Positions 36,298 through 46,664 are shown, numbered from the stretch's first letter. The stretch: 64,000 nt of DNA from Flavobacteriaceae bacterium NBU2977 (GCA_019931105.1 JAIOUW010000004.1:248001-312000), one strand, 5' to 3'. The notes: generated by a model from the letters alone, not told the origin. Program-made: numbers and translations.

Positions 36298-37326
36298 ATG
36301 AAATCTCACGATGACGCCGAGCTACAAGATCAAGACAACGAACTCTTTGAACACCATAGATTTGTTGCCTCAAAAGGGCAAGAACCGTTAAGGGTCGACA
36401 AATTTTTGATGAATTTTATCGAGTACGCAACGCGTAACAAGATTCAGCAAGCTGCCAAAAATGGCCATATTTGGGTCAACGATACCATTGTCAAGCAGAA
36501 TTATAAAGTAAAACCGGGCGATGAGGTAAAAGTGCTCTTTGAACACCCTCCACATGAGTATTTGTTGGTCGCCGAAGATATACCCCTTGACATCGTCTAT
36601 GAAGACGAAGTGTTCATTGTCGTCAACAAACCGGCGGGCATGGTGGTTCATCCAGGACATGGAAATTATTCAGGTACGCTGATCAATGCTTTACTGCATC
36701 ATTTTGAAGATCTTCCGGTAAATAGCAATGAACGCCCTGGATTGGTGCATCGCATTGACAAGGATACTTCAGGATTGTTGGTCATCGCCAAGACCGAGAC
36801 GGCAATGACCCATTTGGCGAAACAGTTTTTCGAGAAGACCTCCGAGCGTGAATATATCGCTCTTGTATGGGGCAATGTCGAGCACGATAGTGGAACCATC
36901 GAGGGAAATATTGCCCGCCATCCTAAAAATAGGCTTCAAATGCATGTTTGTGAGGGAGATGAGGGCAAAGAGGCAATAACGCACTACAAGGTTTTGGAAC
37001 GATTGGGGTATGTGACCTTGGTTTCTTGCCAACTTGAAACTGGTCGAACCCATCAAATACGGGTACATATGAAACACATCGGCCACACCTTGTTCAATGA
37101 TGAGCGCTATGGCGGCGATAAGATTTTGAAAGGCACCACTTTTACCAAATACAAACAATTCGTTGACAATGCCTTTAAAATTCTGCCACGACAGGCATTG
37201 CACGCAAAGACTTTGGGGCTTGTTCACCCTATCAGTGGAAAAACGATGCGTTTCGATTCCGAGATCCCCAAAGACATGGCAGATTGTATCGAAAAATGGC
37301 GACAGTATTCGCGACATAACCAATGA
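36298..37326 (+). CDS. rluD: RluA-family 23S rRNA pseudouridine synthase
   Basis: Isomerises uridines in RNA, most likely in helix 69 of 23S rRNA. The 342-residue protein has an S4 RNA-binding domain (about 30-90, RVDKFLMNFIEYATR) and the catalytic domain with HRIDKDTSGLLVIAK, which contains the essential Asp. GRTHQIRVHMKHIGH is also intact. The start is ATG. It follows the PASTA gene with three bases between. RluD is the best guess among RluA/C/D types because of length and S4 domain. Confidence 0.9.
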   Translation: MKSHDDAELQDQDNELFEHHRFVASKGQEPLRVDKFLMNFIEYATRNKIQQAAKNGHIWVNDTIVKQNYKVKPGDEVKVLFEHPPHEYLLVAEDIPLDIVYEDEVFIVVNKPAGMVVHPGHGNYSGTLINALLHHFEDLPVNSNERPGLVHRIDKDTSGLLVIAKTETAMTHLAKQFFEKTSEREYIALVWGNVEHDSGTIEGNIARHPKNRLQMHVCEGDEGKEAITHYKVLERLGYVTLVSCQLETGRTHQIRVHMKHIGHTLFNDERYGGDKILKGTTFTKYKQFVDNAFKILPRQALHAKTLGLVHPISGKTMRFDSEIPKDMADCIEKWRQYSRHNQ

Positions 37327-37485
37327 GATAAATTTCTTCGATACTTTTATCAAAACTATATCTTTAAGAGAATAGGCCATCCCGTAAATCATTACTATTT
37401 TTATTCTTCCAAAATACTGCAAGATGAAGCAAAATGATTATGGCCTCGCCCAACCTTTGCCATAATCTTCAAAAGAAACAAACCA

Positions 37486-38247
37486 ATGAAAATAGTAGTA
37501 TCGCCAGCCAAATCACTTGATTTTGAAACCAAGTTGCCCACATCGACCTTTACCCAGCCCCAATTTTTGGAACAGTCGGAAAAACTGAACAAGGTGCTGG
37601 TCAAGAAAAGACCAGGGGCTTTATCGAAATTGATGGGCATATCTGATAACCTCGCCCAATTGAACTGGGAGCGAAATCAACGGTTTTCAGTGCCTTTTAC
37701 GCCCGAAAACGCACGCCCGGCTGTCTTTGCCTTTAACGGCGATGTTTATCAAGGTTTGGATGCATATACCATTCCCGAGAAAAAATTAGAACTTCTTCAA
37801 GATAGATTACGGATTCTTTCGGGCCTTTACGGAGTATTAAGACCATTGGATTTGATTCAGCCCTATAGGCTTGAAATGGGTACACAGTTAAAGGTAGGCC
37901 GTAAAAAAAACCTCTATGAATTTTGGAAAAAAACCTTGACGACCTATTTTAACGATGAATTGGAAGATGATGAACTCTTTGTGAATTTGGCAAGTAACGA
38001 ATATTTCGGGGCAATCGACCCAAAACAGCTCAAAGTACCGATAGTCACACCTATTTTTAAAGATTGGAAAAATGATAGTTTGAAGGTCATTAGCTTCTTT
38101 GCCAAAAGGGCAAGGGGGTCTATGGTACGCTATATAATCGACTCGAACGCCAGAACTTTGGATGACATTCGAGGATTCAATCTAGATGACTACGAGTTTA
38201 GCAAAGAGCATACTATCAAAGAAAACGAACCGGTTTTTGTTAGATAG
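37486..38247 (+). CDS. yaaA: Peroxide stress protein YaaA
   Basis: A 253-residue protein of the YaaA/DUF328 family, which limits free iron and protects DNA under hydrogen peroxide in E. coli. The start [14 protein letters not shown] is diagnostic, as are [15 protein letters not shown], the central [20 protein letters not shown] and the closing [12 protein letters not shown]. Length is normal. It is monocistronic, with the THX gene convergent after it. Confidence 0.94.
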   Translation: MKIVVSPAKSLDFETKLPTSTFTQPQFLEQSEKLNKVLVKKRPGALSKLMGISDNLAQLNWERNQRFSVPFTPENARPAVFAFNGDVYQGLDAYTIPEKKLELLQDRLRILSGLYGVLRPLDLIQPYRLEMGTQLKVGRKKNLYEFWKKTLTTYFNDELEDDELFVNLASNEYFGAIDPKQLKVPIVTPIFKDWKNDSLKVISFFAKRARGSMVRYIIDSNARTLDDIRGFNLDDYEFSKEHTIKENEPVFVR

Positions 38248-38323
38248 CCCTATGCCATGAACGTTGGTAATGTAGTTGTGAGTAAGGTTGTTTAGCAACA
38301 TTCTGAATCTCGGAACGATTAGG

Positions 38324-38452
38324 CTATTTTTTCTTTCCCACATTTATTTTTTCTTCGATGGTAGGCCGTTTTTTTATTTTTCGAGGTCTTCTGGCACCAT
38401 AAGAATTGTTCGCGATTTTTCCACGTCTCGATTTTTTGTCGCCTTTTCCCAT
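38324..38452 (-). CDS. Ribosomal protein bTHX
   Basis: A 42-residue, strongly basic protein, MGKGDKKSRRGKIANNSYG and so on, matching the THX (Sra-related) protein of the 30S head. The frame is open for 20 codons more upstream, but the ATG at 38452 starts the conserved sequence. It is so short that gene callers often miss it. Convergent with yaaA and divergent from the glycosylase gene. Role: stabilises the top of the small subunit in Thermus; presumably the same here. Confidence 0.9.
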   Translation of the reverse strand: MGKGDKKSRRGKIANNSYGARRPRKIKKRPTIEEKINVGKKK

Positions 38453-38562
38453 AAGATCGTATTTTCCTTTTTTTCTAAATTTAGTGATTATCCGATTATT
38501 TGTCAACCTCATGGCAGTGGTGGTAAATTGTTATTTTTAGCGCTTATTTAAATTTAGACCCC

Positions 38563-39240
38563 TTGTTTTTACATTATCATCCGTATAAGCCTTTTCTTTT
38601 CAAAGAAGCGACCAAGTTGATAGTAGGCACGTTGCCCCCGCCCCGATTTACCTTAAAAGCGTTGAAACCTGATGATGTAGATTTTTGTTATGGCAGTCGT
38701 GATGGCCAATTATGGCGAATATTAGATATGATTTTTGATTTGGACCTGAAATATGAGACCACCGAGCGGGCCGTTCAACAGCGCAAAGAGTTTCTAAAAA
38801 GTCAAAAAATTGGTATATGCGATATTGTCGAAAGTGCGCAACGCGATAAAATAGACGCATCGGACCTGGGAATGAAACATGTCAAGTTGAGGAATCTTAT
38901 CGCGTACCTAAGACAATATCCTAATGTAGACACACTGTTGTTTACTGGGGGAAACAGTAAAAACGGCCCCGAGTATTTTTTCCGTAAGCTTTTGAAAGAA
39001 CATAGGCTGAAGTTGCATGTGGTCTCAGATGAAGTACCTAGAATACATGAGTTCGAACTTTCCGAAAAGGTCGGTGATAAAATGATATCCCGAAAAATCA
39101 AGACGGTCTCGTTAACCGCTCCATCAGGTGCCGCCAATAGGGCGGTAGGTAGCCTGAATTCCTATAAAAAACTCAAAGATAAGAATCCTGATTTCACTAC
39201 CATTGATTTTAGGGTCATGCAATACAGGTCATTCTTTTAA
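38563..39240 (+). CDS. Uracil-DNA-glycosylase-superfamily protein
   Basis: A 225-residue protein with the fold pattern of the uracil/thymine-DNA glycosylase superfamily. The loop GTLPPPRF near residue 22 corresponds to the first conserved glycosylase motif, YGSRDGQLWRIL follows, and the C-terminal SLTAPSGAANRAVG corresponds to the motif with a Ser-containing loop. The start is TTG at 38563 since no ATG is near. Base-excision repair is the likely role, but the exact base removed is not determinable. Confidence 0.65.
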   Translation: MFLHYHPYKPFLFKEATKLIVGTLPPPRFTLKALKPDDVDFCYGSRDGQLWRILDMIFDLDLKYETTERAVQQRKEFLKSQKIGICDIVESAQRDKIDASDLGMKHVKLRNLIAYLRQYPNVDTLLFTGGNSKNGPEYFFRKLLKEHRLKLHVVSDEVPRIHEFELSEKVGDKMISRKIKTVSLTAPSGAANRAVGSLNSYKKLKDKNPDFTTIDFRVMQYRSFF

Positions 39241-39426
39241 CCCTTTTTCCAACATTGAAAACTTAAAAAGTATACCGGGCTGTTGGTTCTGTCGGCAGTA
39301 AACCTTATTTTGTTATTTACGTATAATGAGAGACTGCACTGATAATTTTATAACGATATTTGGCAGTCGAAACCGTGGTTTGTAATCATATAAAGATTGA
39401 CACAATCGAAAATTTAAGGATACTTT

Positions 39427-41970
39427 ATGCAAGAAGAAAGATTACTGGAGTTCAAAAAATCGGTCAACAACAAGTTCAATGTGTACAACAGCCTGTTTCT
39501 GAATTTACCCTATCAGAACATTGAAAATGTTGGCATGCTCATACCGTTGTTATTGCACCAATGCCAAAAAGGGCTGCAATCAGGTAAAAACCCACAAGAC
39601 ATTTTGAAGGGTTTTTTTCAGAATTTCGCGAGCCTTGATACCGAGAGGGCACAGATCGATTTCATGTTCCGTATCATTCAGTATGTCGAAAGGCAAGTGG
39701 TATTGTTCGATAGTGTTGAAGACGCCGCATTTCCGAAAATGCACGAGCATAGCCTTTCACTATCGATCAAAGATTATTTTGAGTTGGTCGATAAACATAA
39801 AAGTTGGGACAAGGTTTCCGAAAAATTGTCCAATTTCAGTGCAAGAATCGTTTTGACCGCGCACCCAACGCAGTTCTATACCCCTGCCGTACTCGATATT
39901 ATTGATGAACTGCGCGCGTTGATTTTAGAAGACCGAATCGATGATATCGATATAACATTGCAACAGTTGGGACTGACTTCTTTGATCAATGCCAAGAAAC
40001 CCACTCCGCTCGACGAAGCAAAAAACATTATCTACACCTTACGTAATGTCTATTACAATGCCGTTGGTAGTCTTTACGCCTATATCAAGGAAAATATAAA
40101 GAACGATCGGTTCGAAAACCATAATATCATAAAATTGGGGTTTTGGCCTGGTGGCGATAGAGACGGAAATCCGTTCGTGACTGCCGAAATAACTAAAGAC
40201 GTGGCGGACGAGCTACGGGTAAACCTGATGAAGTGTTATTATAATGATTTGAAAAAGTTACAGCAAAAACTGACTTTCAAAGAGCTGCAAGAGCACATCG
40301 GGCAACTGAGAAACAATCTCTATGTGGCCATGTTCGATACAAGAAAACAAGTGGGGTATGTAGACATCATCGAGCCTTTGCGATCAATTAGAACTTTGTT
40401 GGTCGAAAAATACCACAGCCTTTATTTAAAAGATTTGGATCATTTCATCGACAAAGTGAAAATATTCAAGACGCATTTCGCAACTTTGGACATTAGACAA
40501 GACCACAGTGCCCACACAAAGGTGGTCGAAGCAGTATTGATAAAGCACAAGATTGTTGAAAAGAGCCTTGATGAATTGACCAATGCCAAGCTACGCGATA
40601 TTCTTTTGACCGAAGACCTGAAATTGTCGGCCAAAGATTATGATGACCCGATCATTAAAGATACTATTCGAAACATTGCCCAGTTAAAGGGGATTCAGCT
40701 TAAAAATGGGGAAGAAGGTTGCAACCGTTATATTATTAGCAATTCAGAAGATATTTTTTCAGTGCTTTTTGTTTATGGGCTGTTTCGCTGGTGCGGATGG
40801 GAAGAAGATAACATAACATTTGATATCGTGCCCCTTTTCGAGACTATGAAAGGTATGGCGACTTCAGAAGATACCATGCAGGCCCTGTTCAAAATACCAA
40901 AATACCGGAAGCATTTAGAACGTCGCGAAAATAAACATACGATTATGCTTGGCTTTTCAGACGGTACGAAAGATGGTGGGTATGTAAAGGCCAATTGGTC
41001 GATTTTCAAGACCAAGGAAAATCTTTCGAAAGTCTGTAAAAAGAACGGTATCAAGGCGATTTTCTTTGATGGCAGGGGAGGGCCGCCTGCAAGGGGCGGT
41101 GGCAAGACCCATCGTTTCTATGCCGCACAGACCAAAGATATAGCGAACCATGAAATACAATTGACCATACAAGGGCAGACGATTACGAGTACATATGGCA
41201 CGAAGGAGCAATTTATGCACAATAGCGAGCAGTTATTGACCGCCGGGCTGTCGAATAATATCTTCGGTAAAGAAAATGTGATTTCGAAGGATTCACGCAA
41301 GTTGATCGAAGAACTTTCAGAGTTGAGTTTTGAAAAATACGATGCTTTGAAACATCATGAGAAATTCATGCCCTACCTCGAAAACATGAGTACGTTGAAG
41401 TATTATTCAAATGCGAATATAGGAAGTAGGCCCGGTAAACGGGGCAACAAGAAAAAGCTTGAACTTTCTGACCTTAGGGCCATTTCTTTTGTAGGCTCAT
41501 GGAGCCAGTTAAAACAGAATGTGCCAGGCTATTTCGGTATCGGTACTGCGATTCAGGCCTTAAAGGATAAAGGAAAGTTGCGAGACCTGAAAAAGCTGTA
41601 CAATGAAGTTCCATTGTTCAAGGCGTTGATGTTGAACAGCATGATGTCGCTTTCAAAATGTTATTTCGAGCTTACTTCGTATATGAAGGAAAATGAAGAA
41701 TATGGTGAATTTTGGAACATACTTTATGAGGAATACCTGCTTTCGAAAAAAATGTTGTTGCTTATTTCCGGTTCTAAAATCCTTATGGAAGACGAACCTA
41801 TTTCGCGTGAGTCCATAAAGATCCGTGAGAACATCGTATTGCCACTGCTGGTCATTCAACAAAACGCCCTTCAAAAAATCGGACAGAATTCCGAATATCT
41901 TGAACTGTACGAAAAGATCGTGACCCGATCGCTATATGGCAATATCAACGCCAGTAGAAATTCGGCTTAA
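39427..41970 (+). CDS. ppc: Phosphoenolpyruvate carboxylase
   Basis: Carboxylates PEP to oxaloacetate, feeding the TCA cycle. The 847-residue protein is a little shorter than the usual 880-930. Catalytic motifs are intact: LTAHPTQF (His), GFWPGGDRDGNPFV, GRGGPPARGGGKTHRF (glycine loop) and GSRPGKRG. It starts at ATG. Standing alone, with no clear promoter that I can point to in the 186-base gap upstream. Confidence 0.94.
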   Translation: MQEERLLEFKKSVNNKFNVYNSLFLNLPYQNIENVGMLIPLLLHQCQKGLQSGKNPQDILKGFFQNFASLDTERAQIDFMFRIIQYVERQVVLFDSVEDAAFPKMHEHSLSLSIKDYFELVDKHKSWDKVSEKLSNFSARIVLTAHPTQFYTPAVLDIIDELRALILEDRIDDIDITLQQLGLTSLINAKKPTPLDEAKNIIYTLRNVYYNAVGSLYAYIKENIKNDRFENHNIIKLGFWPGGDRDGNPFVTAEITKDVADELRVNLMKCYYNDLKKLQQKLTFKELQEHIGQLRNNLYVAMFDTRKQVGYVDIIEPLRSIRTLLVEKYHSLYLKDLDHFIDKVKIFKTHFATLDIRQDHSAHTKVVEAVLIKHKIVEKSLDELTNAKLRDILLTEDLKLSAKDYDDPIIKDTIRNIAQLKGIQLKNGEEGCNRYIISNSEDIFSVLFVYGLFRWCGWEEDNITFDIVPLFETMKGMATSEDTMQALFKIPKYRKHLERRENKHTIMLGFSDGTKDGGYVKANWSIFKTKENLSKVCKKNGIKAIFFDGRGGPPARGGGKTHRFYAAQTKDIANHEIQLTIQGQTITSTYGTKEQFMHNSEQLLTAGLSNNIFGKENVISKDSRKLIEELSELSFEKYDALKHHEKFMPYLENMSTLKYYSNANIGSRPGKRGNKKKLELSDLRAISFVGSWSQLKQNVPGYFGIGTAIQALKDKGKLRDLKKLYNEVPLFKALMLNSMMSLSKCYFELTSYMKENEEYGEFWNILYEEYLLSKKMLLLISGSKILMEDEPISRESIKIRENIVLPLLVIQQNALQKIGQNSEYLELYEKIVTRSLYGNINASRNSA

Positions 41971-42179
41971 GAAAAGCATAATGGGCTATATGCGATTCTA
42001 TATGGGAATAGCTTTGAATATTTGTTCAAGAATATCATAATCGGAAGTTTTGATAATTGAAGGTACGTTCTAATTTTGAGAATGATTTTTACGTCTCTTA
42101 AAAAAATACTAAATCGAAAGTGACGCCAAGTTTTTGCTCTTTAAAAACTTATCTTTAAATATCATCTAAAAAACGAACT

Positions 42180-42832
42180 ATGAAAATGAAGCTGTTTTTC
42201 GGTATTTGTACGGTTTTATTGGCCGCTAACCTTCTGACTGGTCAGGGCAATGCCGCTGATGATATTGCGGTAAAACTTCTGGTCACCGATTTTGAGCGTG
42301 TGCCGATAAAGGGGGCCTATATTTACGTTGATTCGGTCAAAACCAGAAAGAAAACGAACAAAAAGGGGCTACTAACCTTTAAGGTTGGCGCTGATACCAA
42401 ATGGATTACCGTACATTCCCCGGAGCACGGGGCATTGAGTAAAGGCTATACGCAACAAAATGAAATGTTGTTCCAGTTTCCTCAAAAAACGACACCCTTG
42501 ACCGAGGCTGACATGGTGGCATTGGGCTTTGATACAAAGATCAAGGCAAGGAACAGTCTGAATTATTCTGATTATGCAACAGTCTATGAAATACTTAACG
42601 CAAAGTTTAATAATGCATAGTTCAGGGAAGAAGAATAATTATCGGAAAGGGGGCAAATAATTTTAGTGGGAACAAGGACCCCCTTATTTTAGTCAATGGG
42701 CAACCCATGACTGATGTTTCATCGATTCCCACCTCGGAAATAAAATTGATCTGGGTCATTAGCAAAGGTTCCGAAACGGCCCAATATGGACTTAGAGGAA
42801 CAAACGGAGTGATTCTGATCGACCTGAAATAG
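42180..42832 (+). pseudogene. TonB-dependent-receptor plug-like protein, frameshifted
   Basis: The first reading frame (42180-42620) gives 146 residues: a signal peptide, a carboxypeptidase-like/plug-associated region and then YSDYATVYEILNAKFNNA before a TAG. About 20 bases on, a second frame continues to 42832 with DPLILVNGQPMTDV and QYGLRGTNGVILIDL, the characteristic TonB-plug sequence. The parts match one plug-type protein of about 217 residues; restoring one base would join them. So this is a frameshifted gene, a sequencing error or a true split. No beta-barrel follows; barrel-less plug proteins do occur in Bacteroidota. Confidence 0.75.
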
Positions 42833-42837
42833 GTAAC

Positions 42838-44331
42838 TTACAACGAAGAACTCAATATCCCGTAAAAAACCTGAATTCCGTAGGCAATCTGCCCGATTTT
42901 GAGATTTTCATTCGGACTGTGTTGATTATTGTCGGGGTTGACCATCGGAACTATAAAAGCGGGAATTTTTAATTCATTGATGAATGGGGCAATGGGCACT
43001 GTACCGCCCATGATTCGAACCTGTACCACATCTTCCCCGAATTTCTTTTTCAAAGTATTGACTAGAAAATTGCCATAAGTATTGTCCAGATCGGTTCGAA
43101 ATGCATCGGTAACACTGCCCTCCTTAACGGTCATGATCTTATCATGCATCATGCGCAGGTCCTTATCTGGAACGGAATCCAAAATATAAAAACCTTGTTG
43201 TGCGATATGTTTTTTTACCAAGTTTTTAAGTCGCGTGCCATCGGTTTCGGGTACCAGCCTCAGATCCAATTCGGCCGTTGCGCTCTCAGGAACGATCGTA
43301 CGCGACTTCTCGCCAATCCAACCCGAACCTAGGCCACGAATGTTCAGCGAAGGGTACTGAAGGGCTTCTTGATAAAAACCACCCACTTTTTCAGGGGTTT
43401 TGACGGCTAGATTTTCGTTGATGGTTTCGGCATGGTCCGGTACACTTTTGAGAACCTGCATGGTCGCTTCATCTATTGAAATACCGTCGTAATATCCATC
43501 AATCAAAACTTTGCCGCTAGTATCTTTCATGCTTGCCAATACTTGTGCCAATTGAAACCCGGGGTTCGGCGCATAATTTCCATAATGACCACTGTGTTGC
43601 GGGTTTATCGGGCCGTAGGTGGTCAACGACAAAGTGGTTATGCCCCTGCAACCATATACTACGGTCGGTTTTTCTGAAACGTGAACGGGGCCGTCATTGA
43701 TGATCAGAAAATCGGCTTCTAGAAGCTCGCGGTATTCCTTCACCGCTTTTGGTAACGGTTTACTACTTTTTTCTTCCTCGCTATCCAAGATTACCTTGAT
43801 GTTAAAAGGTATTTCGACACCCTCTTTTTGCAATAGATCAACGGCATTCAAGAACATGATGATCGGGCCTTTGTCATCGGAGGTCGAGCGACCGAACAAT
43901 CGCCAATCGTAATCGATATTTTCGTTCAGATCTTCGAACGCCTCTTTTTTCCAACCATCACCGTCTTTTGATTTTAAGACCACTTCATAGGGGTTTGGTT
44001 GATCCCATTTGGCGGGATCTACGCTTTGTCCATCAAAATGCATATAAAAAAGAATCGTGGGTTTGGCATCGTCCATCGGTAGCGCCGCAAAGAAAAGCGA
44101 TTCGCCTTCGGTCGGCAGTATCGTGGAATTGAACCCCCTTGCATTGAATTTTTTGGTCAGCCAGTTCAGATTAAGGTTGATATCGGCATGGTCCAATGCA
44201 TCATTGGGAATGGACACAAAGTCGCGAAGCTCTTCGATAGAATGTCGCACTTGCGACTTTAAATGGATAGTATCTTGGGCTAAACTTGATAACGTAAATA
44301 GAGCGAACAGGAGCTGTGCCAGGTTTTTCAT
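42838..44331 (-). CDS. Exported M20-family metallopeptidase
   Basis: Zinc peptidase of 497 residues with a signal peptide (cleavage near SLAQ). Zinc and catalytic motifs of the M20/dipeptidase type are present: FYMHFDGQ (metal His), FGRSTSDDKGP (Asp bridging the metals) and ILDSEEEKSS (catalytic Glu pair). The dimerisation domain intervenes at about residues 220-370. It is likely a periplasmic dipeptidase or carboxypeptidase; the substrate is unknown. The gene ends six bases after the plug-like gene, convergent with it. Confidence 0.87.
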   Translation of the reverse strand: MKNLAQLLFALFTLSSLAQDTIHLKSQVRHSIEELRDFVSIPNDALDHADINLNLNWLTKKFNARGFNSTILPTEGESLFFAALPMDDAKPTILFYMHFDGQSVDPAKWDQPNPYEVVLKSKDGDGWKKEAFEDLNENIDYDWRLFGRSTSDDKGPIIMFLNAVDLLQKEGVEIPFNIKVILDSEEEKSSKPLPKAVKEYRELLEADFLIINDGPVHVSEKPTVVYGCRGITTLSLTTYGPINPQHSGHYGNYAPNPGFQLAQVLASMKDTSGKVLIDGYYDGISIDEATMQVLKSVPDHAETINENLAVKTPEKVGGFYQEALQYPSLNIRGLGSGWIGEKSRTIVPESATAELDLRLVPETDGTRLKNLVKKHIAQQGFYILDSVPDKDLRMMHDKIMTVKEGSVTDAFRTDLDNTYGNFLVNTLKKKFGEDVVQVRIMGGTVPIAPFINELKIPAFIVPMVNPDNNQHSPNENLKIGQIAYGIQVFYGILSSSL

Positions 44332-44411
44332 AGGGTTCTCATTGTGGGGGCCAAAGTAAGCAATTATTATTCTTTTTTGTAAAATGTTCTCAAAGAGGAA
44401 TCTTCAAGAAT

Positions 44412-44636
44412 TCAATTCAATTTCCCGGAAATCTTCAGAATCGACAACCTCAGAAGAAGAACAAAAGGAAAGCCATGTAGCAAGACATCGAACCAGTCCA
44501 TGGCTTTCATGCCCACGGCCCCGCCTGCAATCCATTTTAGCTTGCCCCAAATATGAGGTTCGGGAAAGAAAGGAGCCATGCCCAAGGTCAGGCATAGCAG
44601 TATGACAATTTTCCAATTGTCGGCAATATCTCTCAT
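44412..44636 (-). CDS. Small membrane protein translationally coupled to trpA
   Basis: A 74-residue protein with two predicted membrane segments (about residues 9-25 and 48-65), separated by a loop that contains FPEPHIWGKLKWIAGGAVGM. Its ATG overlaps the trpA stop as ATGA, so it is expected to be the last gene of the trp operon. I recall similar sequences near trpA in other flavobacteria but cannot name a function. The basic C-terminal end faces the cytoplasm by the positive-inside rule. Unknown role. Confidence 0.75.
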   Translation of the reverse strand: MRDIADNWKIVILLCLTLGMAPFFPEPHIWGKLKWIAGGAVGMKAMDWFDVLLHGFPFVLLLRLSILKISGKLN

Positions 44637-45397
44637 TTTCGAATTGGTTTTATGAAACTTGATATTGAATCGACTCCGTTTTCCGTCAAATGTTTTATAA
44701 AAGCGGAGCCTATTATAGCGCCTTTGGCCATTTTCGTTGCCTGTTGAAATGTTTCGGAATTACTAATGCCAAAACCAACGATCTGCGGGTTCGAAAGATT
44801 CATCGAAGCGATCCGTTCGAAGTAATCCTGTTGTGTTTGGCCAAAACCTGATTTGGCCCCAGTGACACTTGCCGAGCTGACCATATAGATAAACCCTTTG
44901 GAAACCGAATCGATGAATCGAATACGTTCTACGGATGTCTGGGGGGTGATCAAGAAGATATTGAGCAACCCGTATTTTTCGAAAATGGTCTGATACGATT
45001 CATGATAGACATCTACCGGTAGATCGGGAATTATCAGTCCGTCGATACCGATATCACTGCATTTTTTACAAAAAGACTCTACTCCGAATTGTAATATCGG
45101 ATTAAAATACCCCATGATGATCAACGGGATGGAAACCGATTCACGAATTGCTGCCAATTGCCTGAAGAGTATCTCGGTGGTCATGCCGTTTTTCAATGCT
45201 GCCGTGGAGCTTTTTTGAATGGTCGGCCCATCGGCCAAAGGGTCACTGAAGGGCAGCCCTATTTCAATCATATCGACGCCGCTCTTCTCCAGTTCTTGAA
45301 TGATTTTAACCGTGTCGTCCAAATTTGGATAACCGGCCGTAAAATAAATGGAGAGGAGTTTTTTAGGCTCTAATAATTTTTGGTTTATTCTGTTCAT
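44633..45397 (-). CDS. trpA: Tryptophan synthase alpha chain
   Basis: Cleaves indole-3-glycerol phosphate to indole for the beta subunit. The 254-residue TIM barrel starts at the ATG at 45397 (MNRINQKLL). Catalytic Glu45 (in MIEIGLPFSDP) and Asp56 (in PLADGP) are intact; the phosphate-binding ends VGFGISN and GAIIGSAF are present. It is the last enzyme gene of the operon and overlaps the following membrane-protein gene by four bases. Confidence 0.97.
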   Translation of the reverse strand: MNRINQKLLEPKKLLSIYFTAGYPNLDDTVKIIQELEKSGVDMIEIGLPFSDPLADGPTIQKSSTAALKNGMTTEILFRQLAAIRESVSIPLIIMGYFNPILQFGVESFCKKCSDIGIDGLIIPDLPVDVYHESYQTIFEKYGLLNIFLITPQTSVERIRFIDSVSKGFIYMVSSASVTGAKSGFGQTQQDYFERIASMNLSNPQIVGFGISNSETFQQATKMAKGAIIGSAFIKHLTENGVDSISSFIKPIRK

Positions 45398-45474
45398 TTT
45401 AAAAAAGTACGAGATACAAAGTACGAAGTACAAAGCCTTTTAACGATTGCTTTGTACTTAATACTTATTGCTAC
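45398..45474. repeat. Dispersed GTAC-type repeat between trpB and trpA
   Basis: The spacer holds tandem short units of the form GTACGAAGTACAAAG with a 9-bp inverted repeat, GTACAAAGC (45428-45436) and GCTTTGTAC (45449-45457). It resembles GTACTTCGTAC-type repeats scattered in flavobacterial genomes. It may put a hairpin in the trpB-trpA mRNA. Confidence 0.6.
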
Positions 45475-46656
45475 TCAAAGTTTGAAATATTCTATATACG
45501 TGTTTAAATCCTTGTCGCCACGACCCGATAGACTGATAACGACCACATCTTCCGATCGAAATTTCTTATGTTCGAAAACGGCAAGTGCATGACCTGATTC
45601 TATGGCCGGAATAATTCCTTCCAATTGTGAAAGTTCCAATCCTGCTTTCATGGCTTCATCGTCGGTCGCAGAATAAAAATCGGCCCTTCCCGATGCATGT
45701 AAATGTGAATGCATGGGCCCAACACCTGGATAATCGAGTCCTGCCGAAATGGAATAGGGTTCCGTTATCTGCCCGTCGTTGGTCTGCATCAACATGGTCT
45801 TGCAGCCGTGGATGATTCCTATTTTTCCCAATGCCGATGTTGCGGCGCTTTCCCCTGAATTTATTCCTTTTCCGGCGGCTTCTACAGCTATGATTCCAAC
45901 CTCGGGATTATCGAGAAAATGATAATAGGTACCTGCGGCGTTACTACCTCCTCCAATGCAGGCAACCACATAATCGGGATTTTCGCGCCCTTCCTTTTCT
46001 TGCAATTGCCATTTGATTTCTTCCGAAATAACGGATTGAAATCGCGTAACCATGTCGGGATATGGATGCGGGCCAATGGCCGAACCAATGATATAATGGG
46101 TATCAACAGGATTGTTGATCCAATCGCGAATGGCTTCGTTCGTGGCATCTTTTAAAGTGCGGCTTCCTGAGAGTGCTGGCCGGACTTCGGCACCCAACAT
46201 TTTCATGCGGGCCACATTGGGGGCCTGACGTGCAATATCGATTTCGCCCATGTAAACAACGCATTCGATGCCCATAAGGGCGCAAACGGTTGCCGTCGCC
46301 ACACCGTGCTGTCCGGCCCCGGTCTCGGCAATTATGCGTGTCTTGCCCAGCTTTTTGGCCATTAAGATCTGACCGATGGTGTTGTTCACTTTATGCGCCC
46401 CGGTGTGGTTCAGATCTTCTCGCTTTAAATAGATTTTACAACCGTGTTTTTCTGAAAGCCGGCTGGCAAAATACAGCGGGGAAGGCCTGCCGACATAATC
46501 TTTGAGCAATTGATGAAACTCTTTTTGAAAAGAGCTTTCATGCATGATTTGCAGGTACTTTTGGCGTAATTCCTCTACGTTGGGATACAACATTTCAGGA
46601 ATAAAAGCCCCGCCGAACTCCCCGTAATATCCTTTTTCGTCTATATTGTATTTCAT
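45475..46656 (-). CDS. trpB: Tryptophan synthase beta chain
   Basis: PLP enzyme that makes tryptophan from indole and serine. The 393-residue protein contains [11 protein letters not shown] (Schiff-base Lys), [16 protein letters not shown] (phosphate-binding loop) and the C-terminal [11 protein letters not shown]. Start is ATG, and the alpha-subunit gene follows after a repeat-bearing spacer. The length is standard. Confidence 0.97.
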   Translation of the reverse strand: MKYNIDEKGYYGEFGGAFIPEMLYPNVEELRQKYLQIMHESSFQKEFHQLLKDYVGRPSPLYFASRLSEKHGCKIYLKREDLNHTGAHKVNNTIGQILMAKKLGKTRIIAETGAGQHGVATATVCALMGIECVVYMGEIDIARQAPNVARMKMLGAEVRPALSGSRTLKDATNEAIRDWINNPVDTHYIIGSAIGPHPYPDMVTRFQSVISEEIKWQLQEKEGRENPDYVVACIGGGSNAAGTYYHFLDNPEVGIIAVEAAGKGINSGESAATSALGKIGIIHGCKTMLMQTNDGQITEPYSISAGLDYPGVGPMHSHLHASGRADFYSATDDEAMKAGLELSQLEGIIPAIESGHALAVFEHKKFRSEDVVVISLSGRGDKDLNTYIEYFKL

Positions 46657-46664
46657 TTTTTTTC

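Noticed and set aside
42620-42640. Programmed frameshift at the TonB-plug break
   Set aside because: I see no slippery heptamer or stimulatory structure at the junction; a one-base loss is simpler.
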